NCBI GenBank assembly: GCA_050996575.1
Contig: JBPCRS010000164.1
Location: forward strand, 1-10,682
DNA length: 10,682 nt
Source: DASUSH01 sp050996575
GTDB taxonomy: Bacteria > Actinomycetota > Thermoleophilia > Solirubrobacterales > 70-9
Direction of reading: 5' to 3'
Shown: piece by piece, positions 1-5,309 of the stretch
How positions within the stretch are numbered: position 1 is the stretch's first letter
How the letters are laid out: each line of letters starts with the position of its first letter
Position numbers and translations under genes: made by a program
Notes under the pieces: generated by a model
The model's database searches: none
What the model was told of the DNA's origin: nothing
The model's input: the letters and a program-made list of their open reading frames with translations, nothing else

Positions 1-197
1 GCGGCGCGGAGCGGATCTTCGGCTCGGCGGAGCCTCCCGGCGCTCGCCGTCTGCAGTTCCTCGCCGTTCACACCGCGGCAGCGGCAATTACGTCAACCCG
101 ACGGCGAATCGGTGGATTGAGGCTTAGGGACCTTGAGGTTGCTTGCTCTCGTGGGGCGCATCGCAGATTGTCTCTGCGCGCCTTGTAGAGGTGTCAG
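1..197. other. Left edge, no confident gene
   Basis: No convincing coding region. The plus-strand frame starting at base 3 stays open to about base 188 and has a short stretch loosely like the C-terminus of an ABC-transporter ATPase (ERIF followed by RRLQFLAV), but the rest does not fit, so this could be chance or a decayed gene end. The stretch also holds a repeat copy (126-145) and the presumed promoter of the metal-resistance operon. No tRNA, rRNA or array is visible. Confidence 0.35.
126..145 (+). repeat. Partial copy of dispersed repeat (copy A)
   Basis: The 20-mer AGGGACCTTGAGGTTGCTTG matches the core of the repeat at 2567-2586 at 18 of 20 positions and in the same orientation. The similarity does not extend upstream. 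Copies A and B therefore bracket the metal-resistance operon as direct repeats. It could be a recombination remnant, a shared promoter-proximal motif (it contains TTGCTT, a possible -35), or chance. Confidence 0.4.
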
Positions 198-223
198 CTC
201 ATATGCTTCAATTGACATATGAG
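198..223. promoter_or_regulatory. Inverted-repeat operator over the arsR-family start codon
   Basis: Perfect 8-bp arms CTCATATG (198-205) and CATATGAG (216-223) are separated by 10 bp that themselves contain the palindrome TCAATTGA (208-215). AT-rich imperfect palindromes of this size are typical ArsR/SmtB operators. The right arm contains the ATG of the regulator (219-221), so binding would block both transcription and access to the start. Autorepression released by metal is the expected logic; that is inference from the family. Confidence 0.65.
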
Positions 224-584
224 TGTTTTGGTTCCTTCTCCGTTTCGGATCGACCCGGCGCCGGCGGCAGTCGACTTGGTCGCCAAGTACTTCCGGACCC
301 TCGGAGATCCGACCCGGATTCGCCTGCTGGAGATCTTGGACGAAGACGAGGTCTCGGTCGGCGAGCTGGTGAAGCGGCTCGGTTTGCCTCAGCCGCAGGT
401 CTCCAAGCATCTCGGCTGTCTGCGGTGGTGCGGATTCGTTGTCACCCGGAGGGAGCACCGAACCGTCTACTACCGCGTTGCGGATTCACGAGTCTCGGAG
501 GTCCTGGCGCTCGGACGGGGACTCCTCGCCGATAACGCCGAGCACGTCGCTGCCTGCGCGACCGTTGACGGAGGACGCTGCTGA
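219..584 (+). CDS. ArsR/SmtB-family metal-sensing repressor, CmtR-like
   Basis: Winged-helix repressor of 121 residues. The core runs from about residue 20 to 100: the entry helix YFRTLGDPTRIRLLEIL (24-40), the recognition region LPQPQVSKHLGCLRWCG (56-72), and the wing with REHRTVYYRV (78-87). Cys67 and Cys71 sit in the recognition helix as CxxxC, and Cys113 and Cys121 lie in the C-terminal tail. This spacing closely resembles the Cd/Pb sensor CmtR (Cys57, Cys61, Cys102) and the ArsR-type mercury repressors of actinomycetes. An in-frame TGA at 213-215 limits the start to ATG 219, with TTG 228 as the only close alternative. There is no Shine-Dalgarno sequence near it, so the mRNA may be leaderless. 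The gene is first in the operon and its stop overlaps the next start (TGATG). The family is certain; the metal is inferred to be Hg, Cd or Pb. Confidence 0.9.
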   Translation: MSVLVPSPFRIDPAPAAVDLVAKYFRTLGDPTRIRLLEILDEDEVSVGELVKRLGLPQPQVSKHLGCLRWCGFVVTRREHRTVYYRVADSRVSEVLALGRGLLADNAEHVAACATVDGGRC

Positions 585-793
585 TGCGAGAAGCGTTGGC
601 CGCCGTCGGAGTCGGCGCACTGGCCGTGACATGTTGCGTCTTGCTGCCGATCATCGTCGTTTCGTTGGGGAGCGCGGCGCTCGCTCCGCTGATCGGTGCA
701 GGCGCTGCTGCGGTCGCGCTGGTCTTGTTAGTGGCAATCGTGATCGTGCGCCGACGGCAGACCTGCCGAGTTCAGCCGGGAGGCGGGCGATGA
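584..793 (+). CDS. MerF/MerT-like small mercury transport membrane protein
   Basis: A 69-residue protein with two membrane helices (about residues 5-28 and 33-55) and an Arg-rich cytoplasmic tail. The first helix carries the vicinal pair Cys17-Cys18 in the context AVTCCVLLPI, the hallmark of MerT/MerF-type transporters that pass Hg(II) across the inner membrane by thiol exchange. MerF usually has a second Cys pair on the cytoplasmic side; here only Cys61 is present, just after RRRQ. The ATG overlaps the repressor stop by one base and is preceded by GGAGGA at 570-575, 8 nt away. With the downstream thioredoxin-like protein and flavin reductase this makes a compact import-and-reduce module. Hg(II) is the best guess from the Cys-Cys motif; another thiophilic metal cannot be excluded. 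Confidence 0.75.
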   Translation: MREALAAVGVGALAVTCCVLLPIIVVSLGSAALAPLIGAGAAAVALVLLVAIVIVRRRQTCRVQPGGGR

Positions 794-1113
794 AGATCGA
801 GCTCCTCTACTTCGACGGCTGCCCGAGCTATGAGTCGTTGCTTCCCCGGCTCCGCGAACTGCTCACTTCCGCCGGCGTCGATGATGAAATCGAGCTTCAG
901 CGGGTCGAAACAGTCGAAGCCGCCGAGCGCGAGCGCTTCCTCGGCTCGCCGACGTTACGCATCGATGGTCGAGACGTTGATCCCTCCGCTGGAGATCGAC
1001 GCGACTACGGCCTGAAGTGTCGCTTGTATCGCACCGACGAGAAGACATCTGGTGTGCCGCCGCAGGAGTGGATCTCAGCGGCAATCAGCTCATCGGCAAG
1101 GACCAGCGCATGA
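790..1113 (+). CDS. Small thioredoxin-fold protein (DF-family/alkylmercury-lyase-like)
   Basis: A 107-residue cytosolic protein starting MKIELLYFDGCPSY. It has a thioredoxin-like layout: beta strand 2-8, Cys11 in DGCP at the N-terminus of the first helix, a cis-Pro-type motif FLGSPT (50-55), and a conserved YGLKCRLYR segment with Cys77 (73-81). Such proteins occur in actinobacterial mercury-type operons and are annotated as 'DF family (seleno)protein', thioredoxin family or alkylmercury lyase-like. Only one Cys is at the active-site position, so it is not a classic CxxC thioredoxin; Cys11 and Cys77 could bind or relay metal. The position equivalent to selenocysteine in some relatives is an ordinary TGC here. 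I chose ATG 790 because GGGAGG (778-783) lies 6 nt upstream and the ATGA overlap with the upstream gene is typical of coupling. An ATG-less upstream extension in this frame runs through the previous gene and is not likely used. Confidence 0.75.
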   Translation: MKIELLYFDGCPSYESLLPRLRELLTSAGVDDEIELQRVETVEAAERERFLGSPTLRIDGRDVDPSAGDRRDYGLKCRLYRTDEKTSGVPPQEWISAAISSSARTSA

Positions 1114-2456
1114 GCGAAACGTACGACGCGGTCGTGATTGGTGCCGGGCCGGCTGGAGAGGTTGCCGTCTCTCGCCTCGTCAAGCAGGGACTTCGGACCG
1201 CGCTCGTGGAGCGGGAGCTGGTCGGGGGCGAATGTGCCTACTGGGCCTGCATTCCGTCCAAGACCCTGCTTCGCCCGCCCGAGGCCAGGGCCGAGGCTCG
1301 TCGAGCTCCGGGCCTGCTTGAACCCGAGCAGCGCTGGAACGAGGTCGTCAAGTACCGCAACTACATGATCAGGGATCTCGACGACAGTTCCGCTGTCGAA
1401 GGCTACGAGAAGAGCGGTGTGACGGTGTTGAAGGGGGAGGCACGGATAACGGCGCCAGGGGTCATCGAAGTCGAAGGGCGAACGGTGAAGAGCAACCGGA
1501 TCGTGATCGCTACGGGAAGTGACGCGACGATCCCGCCAATCGAGGGTCTCGAGTCCGTCGACCATTGGACGAACAGGGAGGCGACGACGCTATCCGAGAT
1601 TCCGCAGGACGTCATCGTTCTAGGCGGGGGGCCGGTCGGGATCGAGTTGGGTCAGATGCTGCGCCGCTATGGGGCCGCGGTGACGATCGTCCAGGCTTCC
1701 GAACGCTTGATCGATCGTGAAGACCCGGCCGTCGGCGAGCTGATCGCGCGAGCGCTCCTCGAAGACGGGGTCGATCTTCGGCTTGGACGACGTGCGCTCA
1801 GCGCGACGATGCAGGATGGTCGGCCCGCGCTCAAGCTCGACAGCAGGGACTCAATCGCCGCGGAGCGGTTGATTGTGGCTACCGGCCGCCGCCCATGTGC
1901 TCGCGGTCTCGGCCTTGACTCAATCGGAATCAAGCTTGGTGATCGGGATGAGATACCGATCGACGAGCGATGCCGTGCGGCCGACGGCGTCTGGGCGATC
2001 GGCGACGTAACCGGGGTCTCGATGTTTACCCACGTTGGCAAGTACCAGGCGCGGGTGGCGTGCGCGGACGTGGCCGGCGCCGAGGTCCGCGCTGACTATC
2101 GGGCGATCCCACGCGTCGTCTTCTCGGATCCCGAAATCGCCGCCGTCGGTTTGACGAGCGAACAGGCGAGCGAGCAGAGGATCGACTTGGTCGAGGGCCG
2201 AGCGGACCTGATGGGGGTCGCCCGAACGGAAACCTATGGCAAGAGCGTCGGCGGCGAGCTCGGCGTTCTCGCGGATCGAGGGCGGGGAATCCTCGTCGGC
2301 GCGTGGGCCGTTGGCCCTCTGGCCAGCGAGTGGATCCATCAGGCCGTGCTAGCCGTGAAGACAGAGACGCCGATCGAGGTTCTGCGCGACACCGTCGCGC
2401 AGTTCCCGACCTTCAGCGAGGCGTATCTGAACGCGCTTGAGGATCTCGACGTCTGA
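1110..2456 (+). CDS. Pyridine nucleotide-disulfide oxidoreductase, MerA/Lpd superfamily
   Basis: FAD- and NAD(P)H-dependent reductase of 448 residues. The FAD fold has GAGPAG (11-16); the redox disulfide is Cys42/Cys47 in GGECAYWACIPSK (39-51); ATGS is at 134-137; the NAD(P) fold has GGGPVG (172-177), with Gln195 where Glu or Arg usually decides NADH or NADPH; the second FAD motif AIGDVTG is at 296-302. The C-terminal dimer domain ends with AQFPTFSEAYLNAL, where lipoamide dehydrogenase has its His-Pro-Thr...Glu catalytic dyad. The His is replaced by Phe, so this is not a normal lipoamide dehydrogenase. Mercuric reductase also lacks that His, but MerA ends in a Cys-Cys pair and often starts with a heavy-metal-binding domain; neither is present. 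ATG 1110 overlaps the previous stop (ATGA) and has AAGGA (1098-1102) 7 nt upstream. The context suggests reduction of Hg(II) or of a thiol partner. Confidence 0.85.
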   Translation: MSETYDAVVIGAGPAGEVAVSRLVKQGLRTALVERELVGGECAYWACIPSKTLLRPPEARAEARRAPGLLEPEQRWNEVVKYRNYMIRDLDDSSAVEGYEKSGVTVLKGEARITAPGVIEVEGRTVKSNRIVIATGSDATIPPIEGLESVDHWTNREATTLSEIPQDVIVLGGGPVGIELGQMLRRYGAAVTIVQASERLIDREDPAVGELIARALLEDGVDLRLGRRALSATMQDGRPALKLDSRDSIAAERLIVATGRRPCARGLGLDSIGIKLGDRDEIPIDERCRAADGVWAIGDVTGVSMFTHVGKYQARVACADVAGAEVRADYRAIPRVVFSDPEIAAVGLTSEQASEQRIDLVEGRADLMGVARTETYGKSVGGELGVLADRGRGILVGAWAVGPLASEWIHQAVLAVKTETPIEVLRDTVAQFPTFSEAYLNALEDLDV

Positions 2457-2551
2457 TCAAGCCCCTGCCTCCCAGGTGGGTTCCGCGAAATCAGATCTCT
2501 CGGTTGATGATCCCTCGCAGGCGCAGAATCCCCTGAACGGCCATCGGGTTC

Positions 2552-2586
2552 GAGAGCCATCCCATCAGGGACCTTTCGGTTGCTTG
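2552..2586 (+). repeat. Direct repeat, copy B
   Basis: Bases 2552-2581 match 2887-2916 at 28 of 30 positions, same orientation, 335 bp apart, on either side of the broken SnoaL-like gene. Its core with the next 5 bases (2567-2586) also matches copy A at 126-145. The segment contains TTGCTT (2580-2585), and GATACT (2602-2607) follows 16 bp later and 9 nt before the SnoaL start codon, so copy B could also carry promoter elements. The stretch 2457-2551 upstream of it shows no gene. Confidence 0.75.
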
Positions 2587-2616
2587 TTTGGCCCCAGCAG
2601 TGATACTGAGTAGGCG

Positions 2617-2882
2617 ATGTCGGAGCAGAACGTCGAGCTTGTGCGGGAAGGCATCGCGGCACTCAACGAGGCCTACAGGACCGGGGACGTTCAGCCTTGG
2701 CGGCGCAACGTCGAAGCTGCCTGATCATTGCGATCACATTTGGGGGGCGGGCTCGGCACACGGGTATCGAGGTCGAACTCCACCCGATCCACGTATTCCG
2801 CCTGCGTGATGGAAGGGTCCTGCGGTGGCAGGTCTTCCAGGACCGGGACCAAGCCCTCGAAGCCGCCGGGCTGCCGGAGTAG
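2617..2882 (+). pseudogene. SnoaL-like (NTF2 fold) gene, internally deleted and frameshifted
   Basis: The first 30 codons (2617-2706) read MSEQNVELVREGIAALNEAY and on to PWRRN, a typical start of the SnoaL-like proteins common in actinomycetes. That frame hits TGA at 2722. From about 2719 another frame gives ITFGGRARHTGIEVELHPIH, then VFRLRDGRVLRWQVF and QALEAAGLPE, stopping at 2882; this is the usual C-terminal part of the same family. The two halves together cover about 80 residues against roughly 130 in intact relatives, so about 50 residues of the middle are missing along with the frame. SnoaL-like proteins are small cone-shaped proteins of varied function, so no role can be given. It is flanked by direct repeats (2552-2581, 2887-2916). 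Confidence 0.75.
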
Positions 2883-2886
2883 CTCA

Positions 2887-2916
2887 GAGAGCCATACCAT
2901 CAGGGACCTTCCGGTT
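2887..2916 (+). repeat. Direct repeat, copy C
   Basis: This is the partner of 2552-2581 (28/30 identical), starting 5 bases after the stop of the broken SnoaL-like gene. It lacks the GGTTGCTTG end shared by copies A and B (here GGTTAATGC). Just downstream, 2918-3009 is a short open frame without a start codon (contains WLSEGKRKSAAMEVAKML) that ends in TAG; it may be a gene fragment but matches nothing I know. Confidence 0.7.
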
Positions 2917-3042
2917 AATGCCCGCTCAGGCGGGAATGGCTCTCGGAGGGCAAGCGCAAGTCTGCCGCGATGGAGGTCGCGAAAATGCTCGAAGGGTTGG
3001 TAGCGGGTTAGCCGCCTGGCGAAGAAGGTCGCATGGCTCGTC

Positions 3043-3336
3043 GTGCTCTGGACGGTGGCGCTGGCGGTGACGGTCGCGATCGTCGCCTTCACGGGTGGCT
3101 GCGGGGACGTCCGGCCGGCCGACTTCCACGTCTGCGAGCTGGGTCGTGACTCGACGATCTCCGGTCTCGCGATGCTCTGGTTCATCGGCGTCGTTCCGGC
3201 TGCGGTCTTCCTCCTCCTCGCCCGGGGCAGGCGCGAGCGCTGCAGGATCTGCGGCGACGAGCTTGGCTCCCGGGAGCGGCGAATCTGTCGCGCCTGCGGC
3301 ACCCACCTGGTTGATTCCGCCAATCGCAGCATTTAG
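3043..3336 (+). CDS. Small membrane protein with C-terminal zinc-ribbon tail
   Basis: A protein of about 97 residues that I cannot assign to a named family. Two hydrophobic segments (about 1-16 and 41-60) enclose a loop with Cys20 and Cys31. A basic junction (RGRRER, 61-66) follows, then a zinc-ribbon-like tail with C67-x2-C70 and C82-x2-C85 in CRICGDEL and ICRACG. By the positive-inside rule the tail is cytoplasmic and the Cys-bearing loop outside, where a disulfide is possible. The start is uncertain. GTG 3043 is the only usual start in frame after the TAG at 3001-3003, yet the hydrophobic stretch already begins upstream (KKVAWLVV), and the good Shine-Dalgarno GAAGAAGG (3021-3028) best serves an ATG at 3033 in a different frame. 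The true start may be a rare CTG (3016), or the gene may have lost its original 5' end in the rearranged region upstream. Confidence 0.6.
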   Translation: MLWTVALAVTVAIVAFTGGCGDVRPADFHVCELGRDSTISGLAMLWFIGVVPAAVFLLLARGRRERCRICGDELGSRERRICRACGTHLVDSANRSI

Positions 3337-3347
3337 TATCCGCGCCA

Positions 3348-3364
3348 GCCGGAATGGTTCCGGC
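3348..3364 (+). terminator. Weak terminator-like hairpin
   Basis: GCCGGAA (3348-3354) and TTCCGGC (3358-3364) form a perfect 7-bp stem with a 3-base TGG loop, starting 11 bases after the membrane protein's stop codon. It is followed by CGTCTTCC rather than a clear T run. The remaining bases up to 3462 show no gene. Confidence 0.4.
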
Positions 3365-3462
3365 CGTCTTCCGAAACGCCAGACGGGTTAGGAGCCCAGG
3401 GGGCCAGAGGGAGGCAGGGAAGGCCGCGGTTCGATGGTCGCGGCAGTACAGAAGGGAATGAT

Positions 3463-3801
3463 GTGAAAAAGGTTCTGATTGTGCTCGTGCTGGCCGCGAC
3501 GGCTTCGGTGTCGTTCGCCGCCACGGCACAGGCAGGCAAGGTCCTGTCCGGGAATCGGGCCTCCGCCCTCACCAACCTGGTTGCGGAGCGCGACTGTGAC
3601 CGCGATCCGGGTTGCGAGCGTTATGGGGTCGACAACTGCCGCCGCCAGGCGATCCGGCGCATCACTTGCGTCGCGATCACCCAGGGCACCGACAGCTTTG
3701 GTGCCGCGGTGCAGTGCGAGCGGAACGTTCTCGTACGGCTGGTCACCAGCACGGGGAACGTCAAGTACGTCACGGGCAACCGGGAGTGCTTCTTCATCTA
3801 A
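3463..3801 (+). CDS. Secreted six-cysteine protein, first of tandem pair
   Basis: A 112-residue exported protein of unknown function. MKK plus a hydrophobic core (4-20) ending ATAQA-G gives a clear Sec signal peptide, cut near residue 24. The mature part has six cysteines at 45, 51, 59, 69, 85 and 109, in a pattern shared with the next gene: ERDC-x5-C-x7-C-x9-C-x15-C-x23-C. Shared words include AERDC, NCRR, GTD and VRL. Six regularly spaced Cys in an exported protein suggest three disulfides. GTG 3463 is preceded by GAAGGGA (3451-3457) at 5 nt, which fixes the start. No enzyme motif is visible. A cysteine-stabilised envelope or extracellular protein is the most I can say. Confidence 0.75.
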   Translation: MKKVLIVLVLAATASVSFAATAQAGKVLSGNRASALTNLVAERDCDRDPGCERYGVDNCRRQAIRRITCVAITQGTDSFGAAVQCERNVLVRLVTSTGNVKYVTGNRECFFI

Positions 3802-3824
3802 TCCGTTGCTTGCAGGTCGTAGCG

Positions 3825-3852
3825 CGAGGGCGGGCCTCCGGACCCGCCCTCG
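3825..3852 (+). terminator. Strong hairpin terminator between the tandem genes
   Basis: CGAGGGCGGG (3825-3834) and CCCGCCCTCG (3843-3852) form a perfect 10-bp GC-rich stem with an 8-base loop, followed by TTCGTTCC. It lies 23 bases after the first gene's stop and before the -10-like element of the second gene, so the two paralogues are probably separate transcription units. Confidence 0.7.
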
Positions 3853-3879
3853 TTCGTTCCGGGCCCTCGCGGCGATCGC

Positions 3880-3885
3880 TAACCT
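3880..3885 (+). promoter_or_regulatory. -10 element for a leaderless start
   Basis: TAACCT lies 8 bases before ATG 3894, the distance expected if transcription begins at the start codon. TTCCGG (3857-3862) lies 17 bp upstream but matches the -35 consensus poorly. There is no Shine-Dalgarno sequence beyond a GGCGGCG stretch. The same arrangement recurs at 7993 and 10522. Confidence 0.45.
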
Positions 3886-3893
3886 CGGCGGCG

Positions 3894-4226
3894 ATGCGCA
3901 GGGCCGTCGCCAGCACCGCCTTCGTTGCAATGCTCGCGCTGCTCGCCGCGGCGCCGGCGTCGGGCGCAGACGTGCTCTCGATCGGCAAGGCATCGAAGGA
4001 GACCAAGGAGCTCGCCGAGCGCGACTGCCGTCGCGACTCGGACTGTAAGGTCGCCGACGCGGCGAACTGCCGCCGGCTCGCTTCCCGCCGGGTGAGCTGC
4101 GTCGCCTCGAACGTCGGCACCGACAAGAAGGGCGACTACCAATGCGACCGTCTCGTCATCGTCCGGCTGAGCGACGACGGCGATCTCAAGCGCGCCGCCG
4201 GTGATCCGAGCTGCTACCGGATCTGA
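3894..4226 (+). CDS. Secreted six-cysteine protein, second of tandem pair
   Basis: A 110-residue exported paralogue of the preceding gene. The signal peptide is MRRAVASTAF plus a hydrophobic stretch ending APASGA, cut near residue 25. Cysteines are at 45, 51, 59, 69, 84 and 107, the first four at exactly the same residue numbers as in the neighbour. Conserved positions include AERDC (41-45), NCRR (58-61), RR-x-x-CVA (65-71), GTD (75-77), QC-x-R (83-86) and VRL (90-92). The rest has diverged and this copy is richer in Lys/Asp, so the duplication is not recent. Function is unknown. I chose ATG 3894 because it gives a clean signal peptide; the open frame continues upstream only through the neighbouring gene. 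It probably has its own promoter. Confidence 0.75.
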   Translation: MRRAVASTAFVAMLALLAAAPASGADVLSIGKASKETKELAERDCRRDSDCKVADAANCRRLASRRVSCVASNVGTDKKGDYQCDRLVIVRLSDDGDLKRAAGDPSCYRI

Positions 4227-4227
4227 C

Positions 4228-4244
4228 GCCGGCGGGCCGCCGGC
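4228..4244. terminator. Compact GC hairpin between convergent genes
   Basis: GCCGGCGG (4228-4235) and CCGCCGGC (4237-4244) are perfect inverted repeats around one base, which would fold as about a 6-bp stem. The 27-bp gap between two convergent genes holds little else, so it may stop transcription from both sides. There is no T run on the plus side; on the minus strand GTCAGATCC follows. Confidence 0.4.
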
Positions 4245-4253
4245 GGGCAGCCC

Positions 4254-4748
4254 TTACTTCACCTTGTTCAGGCAGGCGACGCCGAAGATGATTAGATCGG
4301 GCTCGGTCTCGGAGCTGTTGAAGACTCCGATAACCCAGTTTCGCTTCGACGGCGTTGACGTCGCGCCCTCCCCGGGCACCGGCGCAGCGATCTCGGGCGC
4401 GTTCAGGTCGAGGAAAATGCCGATGTTTCGTGAGACGAAGTAGCCGTTGATCGCCTTGTAGTCCTTCGGACAGGGAAGCGTCGCCGCCTCCTCGGTCAGC
4501 GGTTGGATCTCGAGCGGCTCCGGTGTCTGAAAGAACTCGAGCTTCTGCTCCTTGCTCGCCCGCAGCGCGCCGGCGGGCGCCTCGGCCGGCTCGAGCGCGA
4601 GCTCGCCAAGGTCTCGCGTCGCGTCGATGACGATGTCCCGCGGTTCGTCGCCGCCCGCCAGCGCGGCGGCGCCGAGAGCGCCGAGCGCGGCCGCCGCGAA
4701 TAGCGCCGCCACTGCGACCAAGCTTCGTTTCATCTCCCGCATCTTCAT
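4254..4748 (-). CDS. Exported protein with C-terminal single-disulfide domain
   Basis: A 164-residue secreted protein. It has a basic N-terminus (MKMREMKRS) and a long Ala/Leu-rich hydrophobic core (10-31) of a Sec signal peptide. A charged linker (about 34-90) follows, then a domain from LPCPKDYKAINGYF (91-104) through NWVIGVFNSS (137-146) to FGVACLNK (155-162). Two cysteines, 93 and 159, bracket the domain and probably pair. This resembles a repeat-like domain frequent in actinomycete secreted proteins (a Cys at each end, Gly-Gly/Gly-Tyr near the start, Trp-Val...Asn in the middle), but I do not know a function. Starts at 4748, 4742 and 4733 are all possible; the last has GGGAG just ahead of it. 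It is convergent with the six-Cys pair and divergent from the sigma factor. Confidence 0.65.
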   Translation of the reverse strand: MKMREMKRSLVAVAALFAAAALGALGAAALAGGDEPRDIVIDATRDLGELALEPAEAPAGALRASKEQKLEFFQTPEPLEIQPLTEEAATLPCPKDYKAINGYFVSRNIGIFLDLNAPEIAAPVPGEGATSTPSKRNWVIGVFNSSETEPDLIIFGVACLNKVK

Positions 4749-4802
4749 CTTTCGTCTGGCTTCGATCTCACATTGTCGCGCTTCGTGTCGTTAACTGGTC
4801 CA

Positions 4803-5309
4803 GTGGTCGCAAGGGCACAGCTTCCCCCGTTTCAATCGGTGCTTGACGAGCACGCGGCTACGGTCAACCGATTCCTGCGCGGAACGGTCGGGCCCGATGA
4901 CGCCGACGACTGCTTTCAGGAGACTTTCATCTCGGCGCTGCGCGCCTATCCGCGGCTCGAACACGGCCGCGAGCTGCGCGCCTGGCTGTTGACGATCGCT
5001 CGTCGCAAGGCGCTCGACAGCCACCGTGCGCGGGCACGGCGTCCACGCCCCCTCGCCGAGTTACCGGAGCGCGCCGCCACCGGCGCCGAGCTCAACGGCG
5101 GCGCCGATCGCGATGCGCTGTGGGGGGTCGTCGCCGAGCTGCCCGAGGGGCAGCGCGCTGCGGTCGCGCTGCGCTACGCGGGCGGGCTTCGCTACCGCGA
5201 GGTCGGTGAGGCGCTCGGTTGCACCGAGGATGCCGCCCGCCGCCGAGTCCACGATGGCCTGCGCGCGCTGCGGCGCCGCTCAGCCGAGATAGAGGAGCTG
5301 GTCCGATGA
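4803..5309 (+). CDS. Sigma-70 family RNA polymerase sigma factor (ECF-like)
   Basis: Small alternative sigma factor, about 168 residues from GTG 4803 (178 from TTG 4773; GTG 4785 is a third choice). Region 2 covers FQSVLDEHAATVNRFLRG through DDADDCFQETFISALR, YPRL and ELRAWLLTIARRKALDSHRA; the DDADDCFQETF block is the core-binding motif and RAWLLTIARRKALD the -10 recognition helix. After an Ala/Pro-rich linker, region 4 runs from ALWGVVAELPEGQRAAVALR to YREVGEALGCTEDAARRRV and ends LRALRRR, a helix-turn-helix for -35 recognition. The start is uncertain because no candidate has a Shine-Dalgarno; GTG 4803 gives the usual short lead before region 2. The stop overlaps the alkyltransferase ATG (ATGA). 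No anti-sigma factor gene is adjacent, which is unusual for this class. Confidence 0.85.
   Translation: MVARAQLPPFQSVLDEHAATVNRFLRGTVGPDDADDCFQETFISALRAYPRLEHGRELRAWLLTIARRKALDSHRARARRPRPLAELPERAATGAELNGGADRDALWGVVAELPEGQRAAVALRYAGGLRYREVGEALGCTEDAARRRVHDGLRALRRRSAEIEELVR

Noticed and set aside
212..217. TTGACA as a perfect -35 box
   Set aside because: It lies inside the operator, and 16-18 bp downstream is coding sequence without a -10-like hexamer; the next gene would lose its start codon.
1110..2456. Calling the reductase merA or lpd outright
   Set aside because: It lacks the MerA C-terminal Cys pair and the lipoamide-dehydrogenase His, so neither symbol is justified by the sequence.
2918..3009. 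Short open frame containing WLSEGKRKSAAMEVAKML as a gene
   Set aside because: No start codon at the proper place and under 31 codons; at best a fragment. Mentioned with repeat copy C.
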